DNA from: a virus
Virus record (IMG/VR): IMGVR_UViG_3300022752_000105
Span: 1-50,725 of that record
Direction: 5' to 3' (one strand)
DNA: 50,725 nt
Shown: one piece after another, positions 44,701-49,921 of the stretch
How the letters are laid out: each line of letters begins with the position of its first letter
Numbering within the stretch: position 1 is the first letter of the stretch
Position numbers and translations under genes: made by a program
The notes under the pieces: generated by a model
What the model saw: the letters and a program-made list of their open reading frames with translations, nothing else
Told to the model about the DNA's origin: nothing
The model's database searches: none

Positions 44701-45810
44701 GGCTGTCTGACTAGATGCCACACGCATTTTATCAGCAGTTAACAAATTGTTAAATGGGTTATAAGTTAAACCGCCGTAAATTCCATTAGGATCAATGAAT
44801 AAAAATTGATTACCTGTGTTAAGAGCAAATGTAGGAAAAAAATCTATATTAACATTCGTGGCTGTGACATTAATGCTAAGACTTGTGGATGCTATTTCTA
44901 TTCTACCATAAATGTATCCGCCTACATTTAGGTCTTTTTGAATGCCCACTCCTCCCTTGAAATAAGTTCCGCTTGCTTCTCGTTGAGCATTCGCTGCTGC
45001 TATTTGAGCAGCATTGCCAGGGGTGGCACCATAAACATCATTAGGATCATATGCCCTAAAATAAGGATTCTCTACATTATCAGTACTAAGTCCTCTTACA
45101 TCTTCAATGAATAAATTTCTCCATGACCCAGCTTCCTCACCAATGTCAAATGTTGCTGCTACATCTGGAATTAAGTCATTGATAAATTTTGCTTTTGGAT
45201 CAATTTTTTGAGAACTTGAAATACCAATATTGATAGTTCCTGCATCAAATTCAATCTCAGTAGGAGTTATTAATTTTATATAATTACCGGCTGATTCTAA
45301 TTTTATATAATCACCTGCTTCTACATTATAATAGTCATTAGCTCTATTATCTATGTAGGATGCTGATTCATTAAGAATATATGAACCAGCTAAATTTTCA
45401 ATATATCCGTCCGCTTCATTTTTAATATATCCGCCTAATGCTAAATTCTCAATATTTGTAGCAGCTTCATTTTTTATAAAATCACCGGCAAGATTTTCAA
45501 TATAGGTTTGAGCGTTATTTTTTATATAACTGTTAAGAGACCTGTTTAAAATATATGTACTGGCTTGATTTTCTATATAGTCTGTATTAGCAATATTTTT
45601 TATAAATTGTCCAGCTTCGTTATTAATGTAGCTGGTGGCTAGATTCTGTATAAATGAACCAGCAGCTTCATTACGAATGTAAGAGCCCGCCTTGTTGTAC
45701 ATAAACTGGCCTGCGATTTGAGTAATATCAGCACCGGCTTCTACATAAATAAAGCCATTTTGTGCTAAAACTCTATAGTTACCTGGTAATTTTAATACAT
45801 TAGTTGACAT
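38764..45810 (-). CDS. Giant virion surface protein, 2348 residues, beta-helix interrupted by helical repeats
   Basis: Domains in order: residues about 30-185, some 17 short repeats of the type YIxNxAxxx; about 190-440, fibre-motif and globular parts (FKGGVGIQKDLNVGG, ITGGVGVGQDIVIGGG); about 470-640, a pectin-lyase-like beta-helix start (TLYVTMDGNDTNDGRALD, LKPYTSVRGSDIRTTFIEP). About 700-1700 holds six helical repeats of 157-173 residues, each with KC-RD-G-I-D and GG(N)--S--AGL-YW. At about 1730-1850 what looks like the rest of the beta-helix follows (GRGIHIIRDGYAQLVSVF, IASIVNSNANFGTICLQA), then more beta sequence and a seventh helical repeat near 2193. The start has TAAGGA and a TAAATA core 17 bases upstream. 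No enzyme residues recognised; a pectin-lyase-like fold could be a depolymerase or only structural. Confidence 0.82.
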   Translation of the reverse strand: MSTNVLKLPGNYRVLAQNGFIYVEAGADITQIAGQFMYNKAGSYIRNEAAGSFIQNLATSYINNEAGQFIKNIANTDYIENQASTYILNRSLNSYIKNNAQTYIENLAGDFIKNEAATNIENLALGGYIKNEADGYIENLAGSYILNESASYIDNRANDYYNVEAGDYIKLESAGNYIKLITPTEIEFDAGTINIGISSSQKIDPKAKFINDLIPDVAATFDIGEEAGSWRNLFIEDVRGLSTDNVENPYFRAYDPNDVYGATPGNAAQIAAANAQREASGTYFKGGVGIQKDLNVGGYIYGRIEIASTSLSINVTATNVNIDFFPTFALNTGNQFLFIDPNGIYGGLTYNPFNNLLTADKMRVASSQTALSTMTAALTITGGVGVGQDIVIGGGAFPRKANTGTLGKETLEWADAYVNNLYTKFITNTNTDVTIAPPTQLTEILGDIRVRGVNPIGTYPVVSNTLYVTMDGNDTNDGRALDASRACRTVGGAVKSPFYKEGTQILVSAGFYLEDNPIRLKPYTSVRGSDIRTTFIEPINKTQDLFHVDSGCYLNYMTFLNGRSGLLEGPYETGFNRGAYATAFPPLEGNERIDLFHSPYIQNCTNQSGPWLRDGTMFIPNQTVQVPSAVGTGTWGFNTTSIVVKVSSGTIALGMSVNAGQQNPGFFNARTLLLANKPFIQEQVVTYVDKTFNSGNFVYDQAKCARDTGLIIDGVAIDLLQNSTSESIFSGLQYWRQTGYVDAIGGQITTTTAAINYLKSQVAAVVVNASNATQANYVSARFDEILAILNTNTNSLSNGEFSEWVTNLIVPNYTASNSLAVLNGYNALITNKTTLTNNVISFIQSTAPAFVFNTATCRRDVGYIIDSVGFDLLHGGNRQSIKSGVYYFGYGTTVSELNTGSSFITNEIPQTTAAYRFLKNLMGLVVQGKPVITKYQNSVNQVIAGLNSATIYEAESISNKIDLITDIIRNGPDDYQSVGKRIPINLTENTSTAVQNAFKLLLANKPFMVAETIAYINSTSNFFSYNREKCRRDVGILIENIAYDAAFGGNQKSVEAGLSYYDGVISKIAGQEVQTIAAIDYLNELAQKVIVNVTCTDLLAVSPSVTTATYKQVINTALVGGGISAQSIEDLKNIITTIIDNGPEAAPTLYTSPGPDSAFISAETLIQANRSFIQLETINYINHVLIPATNPGYFPYSEIKCRRDTGLIIDALAQDLLYYTPSRSQSTFAGLQYWGQDFYVGDIKNQLNPTIEAIKYLKELSAKIILNITPVDDLIARYQTAVSQNTSTYQAATSVEVAAIQQNFDNIIEIISGNKTGWTNRIVPNGKPSTIQSVVNAFLNLRLNAAYLGAEVNAFVQATNWGFTYNTAKCARDVAYMVNAVGFDLLHGGNRQSIQNGLYYYGFSSISTNIYNETTQTVAAFNYLGSIIGQVIQNQIVSVRQTEIDQIFFTTTATTAEANIITSNVNTITNIILNGPGVAAPPAAIAMTASTTATMVTAYDLIRANKDFLIEETIAYIDQNFNPGKFNYNEAKCYRDVGLILDAVTQDIILGGNSKSLEAGLSYWSAGYNSVRGQENTTTMAINRARDVALNVAANIVVTATTGTIISQIINPFFDYGYEYGPQEAIKRNFKIITDIIEKGPLYAPPKYAGGGLFSLVGINGADVKIAPKVVSAQSIAANTFRVGLDIPTIGFGTNATLYFGETLIFPYRDKQVDVLSYELTGNTSTWAQRKIDPIGSMGGSLVDGAVISERSPIQSFVYDAFTQVNQGGRGIHIIRDGYAQLVSVFTIFCSIGVEVDTGGIASIVNSNANFGTICLQAKGYGKRKFTGHVFNPAFKAYPESPDIPGSDYLDQYYPSGYWPNNARVMIFLPDLDDRPHISLVMEIEAPETVRDFTGELVPQLNEQGFPGFLNASPTTSSLSTGSITIGPIDTTGIYIGNKVYARDQFARSTSTNIDNSGNFIPYVDTDTVVTNVEYKTVTLSKPLTAGGSDPDNTSQSVNENYFDLFFCGNSYYTVLSSEIGANPQYNKQNALIPDGVNILSTDHLGLAVSQVQPHIDALTHLNTLTNKVISNTVISSMQTGTNTTTQFINLLVSDGSLSQSFIDLRFVDMLGIIGAANLTAAENVVRPSLRKTTGPAVQGAGSAVSLIESNIEFLADEVSAYTEYYNWGPGGSTLASYSDEYKKLIKVKCQRDTKIILQRLIYDIQAGSNYNMVMAGLSYWRRAGTYHIVQLGENVTRTDLFPDGATVNFYQRSYMSASGYVFEYVGAGIDYGALPQRGVADPKQEQEVVQLNSGKVFFTTTDQNGDFRIGPGLVISQATGVLSGRTFTRSLFANLTPFILAIESGGG
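39180..43760. repeat. Seven Cys-Arg-Asp helical repeats (about 160-170 residues each)
   Basis: Signature KC(A/R/Y/Q)RD-G-I-D followed by D(L/I)L--GN--S--AGL-YW, centred near 43700, 43231, 42712, 42199, 41691, 41203 and 39232 on the minus strand. Spacing is 157 to 173 residues for the first six; the seventh is separated by a long beta-rich stretch. Linkers contain INYLK or FNYLG and 'I-T-I-I-NGP' motifs in most copies. Confidence 0.82.
45250..45720. repeat. Short nine-to-eleven-residue repeats at N-terminus of the giant protein
   Basis: About 17 units of the type SYIRNEAAG, SFIQNLAT, SYINNEAG, QFIKNIAN and so on, alternating Asn-Glu-Ala and Asn-Leu-Ala. The regular period and inward-facing Ile/Leu/Ala suggest a solenoid or a trimeric stalk next to the virion attachment end. 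Confidence 0.8.
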
Positions 45811-45827
45811 TTATAAATTCCTTAATG

Positions 45828-45833
45828 TATTTA
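45828..45833 (-). promoter_or_regulatory. Late-promoter-like core AATAAATA before the 2348-residue gene
   Basis: TAAATA on the minus strand, three bases after the stop of the 174-residue gene and 17 bases before the ATG at 45810. A TAAGGA ribosome-binding site lies between. The spacing equals that of the promoter at 26365. Confidence 0.6.
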
Positions 45834-45836
45834 TTC

Positions 45837-46361
45837 TTAGTGAACTCTTATTTCAGCTGCATCAATTAAGGCGCTGCTTCTGTGGGGCCATTTAGGGTGA
45901 CTTTGAAATCTTAAAACTATTCCAAAACTTGCATTTGAAACGTCTGCCGGAGTCAAAGAAGTATTCCATAGGTCATTAAATGATCCGTAAGTTTTGATAG
46001 GAGATAAATTTAAATCGGCAAAATTATTTCCTATTAAATTATCGTCTAATGTTAATTGAATTGTATCATCAGTAATTCTACCAAATCTATTCATTGTAAG
46101 TTTTACTTCAATTCCGGAAATTGTGCTAGGAATATTTGTAAATTGAAAATTTGTAATTTTTAAAAAATAAGTTTTTTCAATTATATCGTGCTTGGGATCT
46201 CTTGCAATATGCAATAATTCTCTGTTGGTTTTAATATGAGTTTGGTCTTTTATTTTTAATGCGCTGAAATTTCTTTCATCGTTCCAAGATACATGTCTAT
46301 CTTCCGCTCCGGATTCAGAATATTGCGAAACATTGTTAGGAAGGGCCCAATTAGTACTCAT
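45837..46361 (-). CDS. Unknown virion-like protein, 174 residues
   Basis: It begins MSTNWALPNNVSQYSESG and has a beta-sandwich-like pattern: YFLKITNFQFTNIPSTISG, GIEVKLTMNRFGRITDDT, IQLTLDDNLIG, then FGIVLRFQSHP and ALIDAAEIRVH. This looks like a carbohydrate-module-like jelly roll of about 130 residues, but the match is by pattern only. It has its own terminator and TAAATA core five bases before the ATG (no Shine-Dalgarno sequence). It precedes the 2348-residue surface protein and may be its partner. Confidence 0.75.
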   Translation of the reverse strand: MSTNWALPNNVSQYSESGAEDRHVSWNDERNFSALKIKDQTHIKTNRELLHIARDPKHDIIEKTYFLKITNFQFTNIPSTISGIEVKLTMNRFGRITDDTIQLTLDDNLIGNNFADLNLSPIKTYGSFNDLWNTSLTPADVSNASFGIVLRFQSHPKWPHRSSALIDAAEIRVH

Positions 46362-46366
46362 ATCTA

Positions 46367-46372
46367 TATTTA
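46367..46372 (-). promoter_or_regulatory. Late-promoter-like core GGTAAATA, 5 nt from ATG
   Basis: TAAATA on the minus strand, five bases before the ATG at 46361 and 14 bases after the terminator stem at 46387-46405. AGG lies just upstream of the core, so it could not act as a ribosome-binding site if transcription starts at the usual place. Confidence 0.52.
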
Positions 46373-46386
46373 CCTATCAAACAAAA

Positions 46387-46405
46387 AGGGGGGACAAGCC
46401 CCCCT
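46387..46405 (-). terminator. Rho-independent terminator after the 141-residue gene
   Basis: AGGGGGG and CCCCCCT form a seven-pair stem around a five-base loop. On the minus strand a TTTTTG run follows. It lies 20 bases after the stop of the gene at 46426-46851. Confidence 0.88.
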
Positions 46406-46425
46406 GATATATTTTTTTAAATATA

Positions 46426-46851
46426 TTATTGTGCGTCACCTTCAAGATTGGTTGCACCTGTTGCTGTTGTAACAGCAGACGTGCTTGTGCCAGCCTCTTC
46501 AATTTGTACATAACCATCACTTGTTGATGTGCTAAAGTTCCAACGTCTTCTAATGGTATTACCACCTGAATCTAATGTAGTTAATATTCTTCCAGAAATC
46601 TTTAAAACTTGATCTACTGTATTATCATCTTGTTTGACGGTAATAGTCATTTCGCCTGCGGCAATGGCAGCAGATGCCTTATTAACTAATTTACAAACTC
46701 TTTGATTTGTACCATCACTACATCTAAATCTTCTAGCTCCTTTTTGGCTAACTATGTAACCTGCAACACTAGAAGTTCCGTTATGGAATTGTACCTTAAT
46801 ATTATTATTGGCATTAGCACTAAAAAATTTTTGTTTTAATGGACGTCCCAT
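46426..46851 (-). CDS. Small virion-like protein after major capsid gene, 141 residues
   Basis: Start ATG 46851 (MGRPLKQKFFSAN) is chosen because AAGGAG lies just upstream; a longer frame from 46899 has no such site and its first 16 codons look non-coding. The sequence includes IVSQKGARRFRCSDGT with two Cys (RCSDG, VCKLV), strands MTITVKQDDN and VLKISGRILTTL, and a Ser/Thr-rich end. No family recognised. It is transcribed separately from the capsid gene (terminator and new promoter between). A head decoration or neck/fibre role is possible; nothing in the sequence decides. Confidence 0.75.
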   Translation of the reverse strand: MGRPLKQKFFSANANNNIKVQFHNGTSSVAGYIVSQKGARRFRCSDGTNQRVCKLVNKASAAIAAGEMTITVKQDDNTVDQVLKISGRILTTLDSGGNTIRRRWNFSTSTSDGYVQIEEAGTSTSAVTTATGATNLEGDAQ

Positions 46852-46916
46852 TTGTTTCTCCTTATTGAGCGTTCTATGCCCTACGCAGTGGGTCTGCATA
46901 AATCATAAAGACATTG

Positions 46917-46922
46917 TATTTA
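46917..46922 (-). promoter_or_regulatory. Late-promoter-like core GTTAAATA with a long GC-rich leader
   Basis: TAAATA on the minus strand, four bases after the capsid-gene terminator and 65 bases before the ATG at 46851. The leader contains two short possible hairpins (GCAGACCCACTGC; GCGT...ACGC) and is richer in GC than its surroundings, ending in AAGGAG. Confidence 0.5.
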
Positions 46923-46926
46923 ACAA

Positions 46927-46948
46927 AAAGCCCGCCTAAGCGGGCTTT
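46927..46948 (-). terminator. Rho-independent terminator after major capsid gene
   Basis: AAAGCCCGC and GCGGGCTTT form a nine-pair stem with a four-base loop; on the minus strand five T follow. It lies 23 bases after the gp23 stop. Confidence 0.92.
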
Positions 46949-46971
46949 GTACTTGCTGTATATAAATTTTG

Positions 46972-48147
46972 TTATTTGAAACTTACATTTGCAGAAGTAA
47001 TTGCAACTTTTCCTAGATAGTCAGCAGCGTTACCTAGTGAGCTAGCTGTATTTGTTAGCTCAACATAGCCGTAACGTGTTAAGAAGCCAACTACTGGCTC
47101 AAATGTTGCCGGATCTAGTACAACACCAGAACTCATTAGAGGAATATATGGGCAATAGAAAGCAGCAGCATCAGCTTCGCTTGTTCCCTTATAACCAACA
47201 AGAATTTGGTTACTGTCCTGTGTGTCGCTCATGTATGCATCTACATAAACACGCATTGCACCGTTCAATGTACCAACGAACTTGGTGTTTGTTGGAGCCT
47301 CGAATGTACCTTCTGTTGTTCTTGCGAATGCAGAAGTTGTTGCGCTCTGTAGAATTGTTAGAGCCTGGTTACTAACAACTGCCCAGTTAGCAGAACCACG
47401 ACGTGTACGCTGAGCAATTAAGTTGCTTACACGGTTGATCTGAATAGCAAGAGCAGCATGTTCGTCACCGACGAATGTAGCTGTTCCAGAAACTAATGAC
47501 TGGTCATATGTTTCTTCAACAGCAGCTAGTCCACGTAGAGAAGCAAGAATCTCTTGGTCGATTTCAGCAGTGATTTCTTGTGCTAGAGCGGCCATGATTT
47601 CTGCTTCGATATCAATACCTTGTTGTGCCTGTGCATCTTGAGCAGCCTCGAATGTCCAGCGAGCTGAAAGCTTACGGCTCTTAGCTTCCACAGGTGTTTT
47701 CAAGATTTGAATGCTCATACGCTTACCTGGAGTACCTTCTAACTGACTTGTTACAGCAGCCTTAGGTGTTGCATCTACATCATTACCAGAGTAAGCAGCA
47801 GCAATCTTGAATGGACTCAGTGCTTCTTCACCTGCTACAACATTATTACCGCTGTCTGCGTAACGAACACGTAGTGTATGAATTTGTGCTACTGGTCCAG
47901 TCATTGGTTGTACGCCAACAATCTCGTTAGCAATAACGGTTGGCATTACACGACGAATTACTGGTAGGATAACTCTATTTAATGTTGCGATATTACCAGT
48001 GCTTGTTGCGCCTGCTGTCGCAGCCTCTGCCAAGTAACGACGTGTGTTTTCCAAACATACTGCCATAGATTGACGACGGTTACCTTGTAGGCCTTCAAGC
48101 AGAGCTTCTTTGGTCTCTGACCATCTTTCGTTTAAAAGTTTTGACAT
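46972..48147 (-). CDS. 23: Major capsid protein (gp23-like)
   Basis: 391 residues, short beside T4 gp23 (521). It forms the head lattice. The N-terminal 41 residues are probably a propeptide: LAE at 39-41 fits the L/I-x-E cut of the prohead protease, leaving AATAGATSTGN. The mature start NRVILPVIRRVMPTVIANEI and VGVQPMTGPVAQIHTLRVRY are classic for gp23. Later landmarks are EAKSRKLSARWTFEAAQDA, EIMAALAQEITAEIDQEIL, the RTRRGSANWAVVSNQALTIL strand, and FEPVVGFLTRYGYVEL at the end. AAGGAGA precedes the ATG; the scaffold gene is 21 bases upstream. A strong terminator follows. Confidence 0.95.
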   Translation of the reverse strand: MSKLLNERWSETKEALLEGLQGNRRQSMAVCLENTRRYLAEAATAGATSTGNIATLNRVILPVIRRVMPTVIANEIVGVQPMTGPVAQIHTLRVRYADSGNNVVAGEEALSPFKIAAAYSGNDVDATPKAAVTSQLEGTPGKRMSIQILKTPVEAKSRKLSARWTFEAAQDAQAQQGIDIEAEIMAALAQEITAEIDQEILASLRGLAAVEETYDQSLVSGTATFVGDEHAALAIQINRVSNLIAQRTRRGSANWAVVSNQALTILQSATTSAFARTTEGTFEAPTNTKFVGTLNGAMRVYVDAYMSDTQDSNQILVGYKGTSEADAAAFYCPYIPLMSSGVVLDPATFEPVVGFLTRYGYVELTNTASSLGNAADYLGKVAITSANVSFK

Positions 48148-48168
48148 TTTATGTCTTCTCCTTGAATA

Positions 48169-49260
48169 TTATTTTGCTAAACCCGCTAATTTGCGGATAT
48201 CAACAATGTTGTCGAAGCCTACCTCGGGCTTTTGTTCACGATTCCCAGTAACTTCAATTCCTTCGGTTAGAACAGGCTTTTTATCAGATTTTCTAACTTC
48301 ACCTTCCATTACTGTTGGTAGGTATTTTTCATATGCTTTTGCAAGTTCTTTAGTGCTTACAGATTCTAAAAGAGTATGCATCAGCTGCTTTTTATCAACA
48401 CCTAGAGGCGCTAATAACTCGGACATTGCTTGTTTACGCTCCATTAAATCTTTAGTGACTCGAATTTCTCTATCTTTAGATTCTACAATGGTTTGTTTTT
48501 CTGCTAATGCCTGTTTTGTTTCTGCTAGTTCCGTTTCTTTCTTTTGAATAATCTTTAACAATTTATTTGTTTCTGATTTTTCATTCAAATATGAACCGGC
48601 ATATTCTTGTGCAAATGCTTCATAAATCCTACGACCAAAATTGTTATTACGGGCACTTGTGATATCTTCTTTTAATTGTGTAATCTCAGAAGTTAATTTA
48701 TCTTTAATGACGTTTTCTACAACCTTAGCACCTTGACTTATAAATCTTGCTTTGATTTCTTCGAATTTTACTTTTGAATCACGAATTAATCTAACCTTCG
48801 TCTCGGCTAAATCACGTTTGTCAATTGCAAATTCTCTAATTTCTTTAGCGAGTGCATGTACAATGAATTGTTCTAACTTAGAAAAATTCTCGCTGACTTT
48901 TTTACGATCACCTTGGAATTCTACTAGTTCTTTGCCTAGTTGCTTGATTACAAAACTCTCTAGTTTTTTAGCATCTTCTGCAATACGTTGTTTGTATTGT
49001 GCTTTTGCTTCAGCTAGAGCTTTTTTATCTTCATGCAGTTCGGCCATTTCTGCGGCCAATCTTTCGCTTAACATCCTGTCGATTGCTTCAACCATTAAAC
49101 TCTTATCGTGGTTGTACTTCTGTGCAAATTCTTCACGAAGTTCAGCGGTAACTTGGTCGCGATTCTCCTGCAATTTAGCGGCAAGAGCAGTCTCTAATTC
49201 AGATCCAACATCTTCTGAAATCGCTCCACTCTCTACTAATTTTTTGAATGCGTCCAACAT
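48169..49260 (-). CDS. 22: Prohead core scaffold protein (gp22-like)
   Basis: 363 residues versus 269 in T4 gp22. The scaffold fills the prohead and is degraded by the protease before packaging. The protein is almost wholly helical, with long charged stretches and no Trp. Many L/I-x-E sites are visible (for example LQE, LAE, IRE), as expected of a protease substrate. The middle NNNFGRRIYEAFAQEYAGSY and the helix SELLAPLGVDKKQLMHTLLE are family-like. A GAGGAG ribosome-binding site precedes the ATG at 49260. It lies between protease and capsid genes in T4 order. Confidence 0.88.
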   Translation of the reverse strand: MLDAFKKLVESGAISEDVGSELETALAAKLQENRDQVTAELREEFAQKYNHDKSLMVEAIDRMLSERLAAEMAELHEDKKALAEAKAQYKQRIAEDAKKLESFVIKQLGKELVEFQGDRKKVSENFSKLEQFIVHALAKEIREFAIDKRDLAETKVRLIRDSKVKFEEIKARFISQGAKVVENVIKDKLTSEITQLKEDITSARNNNFGRRIYEAFAQEYAGSYLNEKSETNKLLKIIQKKETELAETKQALAEKQTIVESKDREIRVTKDLMERKQAMSELLAPLGVDKKQLMHTLLESVSTKELAKAYEKYLPTVMEGEVRKSDKKPVLTEGIEVTGNREQKPEVGFDNIVDIRKLAGLAK

Positions 49261-49278
49261 TTATTTTTCTCCTCGGGC

Positions 49279-49908
49279 TTATTTTAGACCTTTGATAATA
49301 TTAAGGAGATTTTCCTTAAGATATTTTTGGGCCTTTGGATCTTCTCTTGTTTCTACTGCTACCTTGAATGCTTTATTACCACCTCTTGTGTTCATCAAAT
49401 GCTCATAAACAGGGGTAGGATAAGCACCAGGGGCGCTGGGTTGGGCAACAACATCCACCGTAATAATTTCAAAATCGGATACTTTGCCAGAATAATCATC
49501 AACGTTGCCGCTGCCTCTCGAACTGACACCTAGTTTTACTCCGCTTTCTAACATAGTGCGAATAAGATTGCCCATTGGTGTAGGAAGGATTTTCATCTTT
49601 CCATATCCATTAGGACCTTCCATCCACATTTGTGTAATCATGTGGCTGACACGGTCCAAATTTACTTTCAAATCATCTGGATGATCAACTTCTCCGAGAA
49701 CGCTATAACCACTTTGAATTTGATCATTCAATGTTTTTACTGCTTTCTCTATTTCATCAACAGGATAGACACGCTGGTTAGCGTTTCTAATCCCGCCTTG
49801 AATAGCAATACCTTTTAGATAAAGATTTTTTCCTTCTTTGTCATCAGACTCAAGTATGACTTGAGCCTGATCAAAACTAAGGTGTTCTCTTAAGTAGGAT
49901 AATTTCAT
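49279..49908 (-). CDS. 21: Prohead protease (gp21-like)
   Basis: 209 residues, matching T4 gp21 (212). This serine protease in the prohead core cleaves capsid, scaffold and internal proteins after L/I-x-E. The probable catalytic His is in LGEVDHPDDL (His76); the probable Ser is in LGVSSRGSG (Ser129 or 130), with VDVVAQPSAPGA after it. These are hallmark blocks of herpesvirus-type prohead proteases. The ribosome-binding site is AGAG. It follows the acidic protein by 13 bases and precedes the scaffold by 18. Confidence 0.93.
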   Translation of the reverse strand: MKLSYLREHLSFDQAQVILESDDKEGKNLYLKGIAIQGGIRNANQRVYPVDEIEKAVKTLNDQIQSGYSVLGEVDHPDDLKVNLDRVSHMITQMWMEGPNGYGKMKILPTPMGNLIRTMLESGVKLGVSSRGSGNVDDYSGKVSDFEIITVDVVAQPSAPGAYPTPVYEHLMNTRGGNKAFKVAVETREDPKAQKYLKENLLNIIKGLK

Positions 49909-49921
49909 CCAGTTTCTCTAA

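Noticed and set aside
29373-46361. Diversity-generating retroelement acting on the fibre genes
   Set aside because: No reverse transcriptase or template/variable repeat pair was seen in this window; duplications are large and in frame instead. One outside the window cannot be excluded.
46426-46899. Longer form of the 141-residue gene starting at 46899
   Set aside because: The AAGGAG ribosome-binding site lies directly before the ATG at 46851, and the extra 16 codons overlap a structured leader.
46852-46971. tRNA or other small RNA gene in the gap after the capsid gene
   Set aside because: Only a terminator, a promoter core and short stems are present; no cloverleaf or conserved tRNA arms could be drawn.
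48752-49408. 218-codon plus-strand frame opposite scaffold and protease genes
   Set aside because: Ser-rich antisense of the helical scaffold code; no ribosome-binding site, and both opposite genes are well supported.
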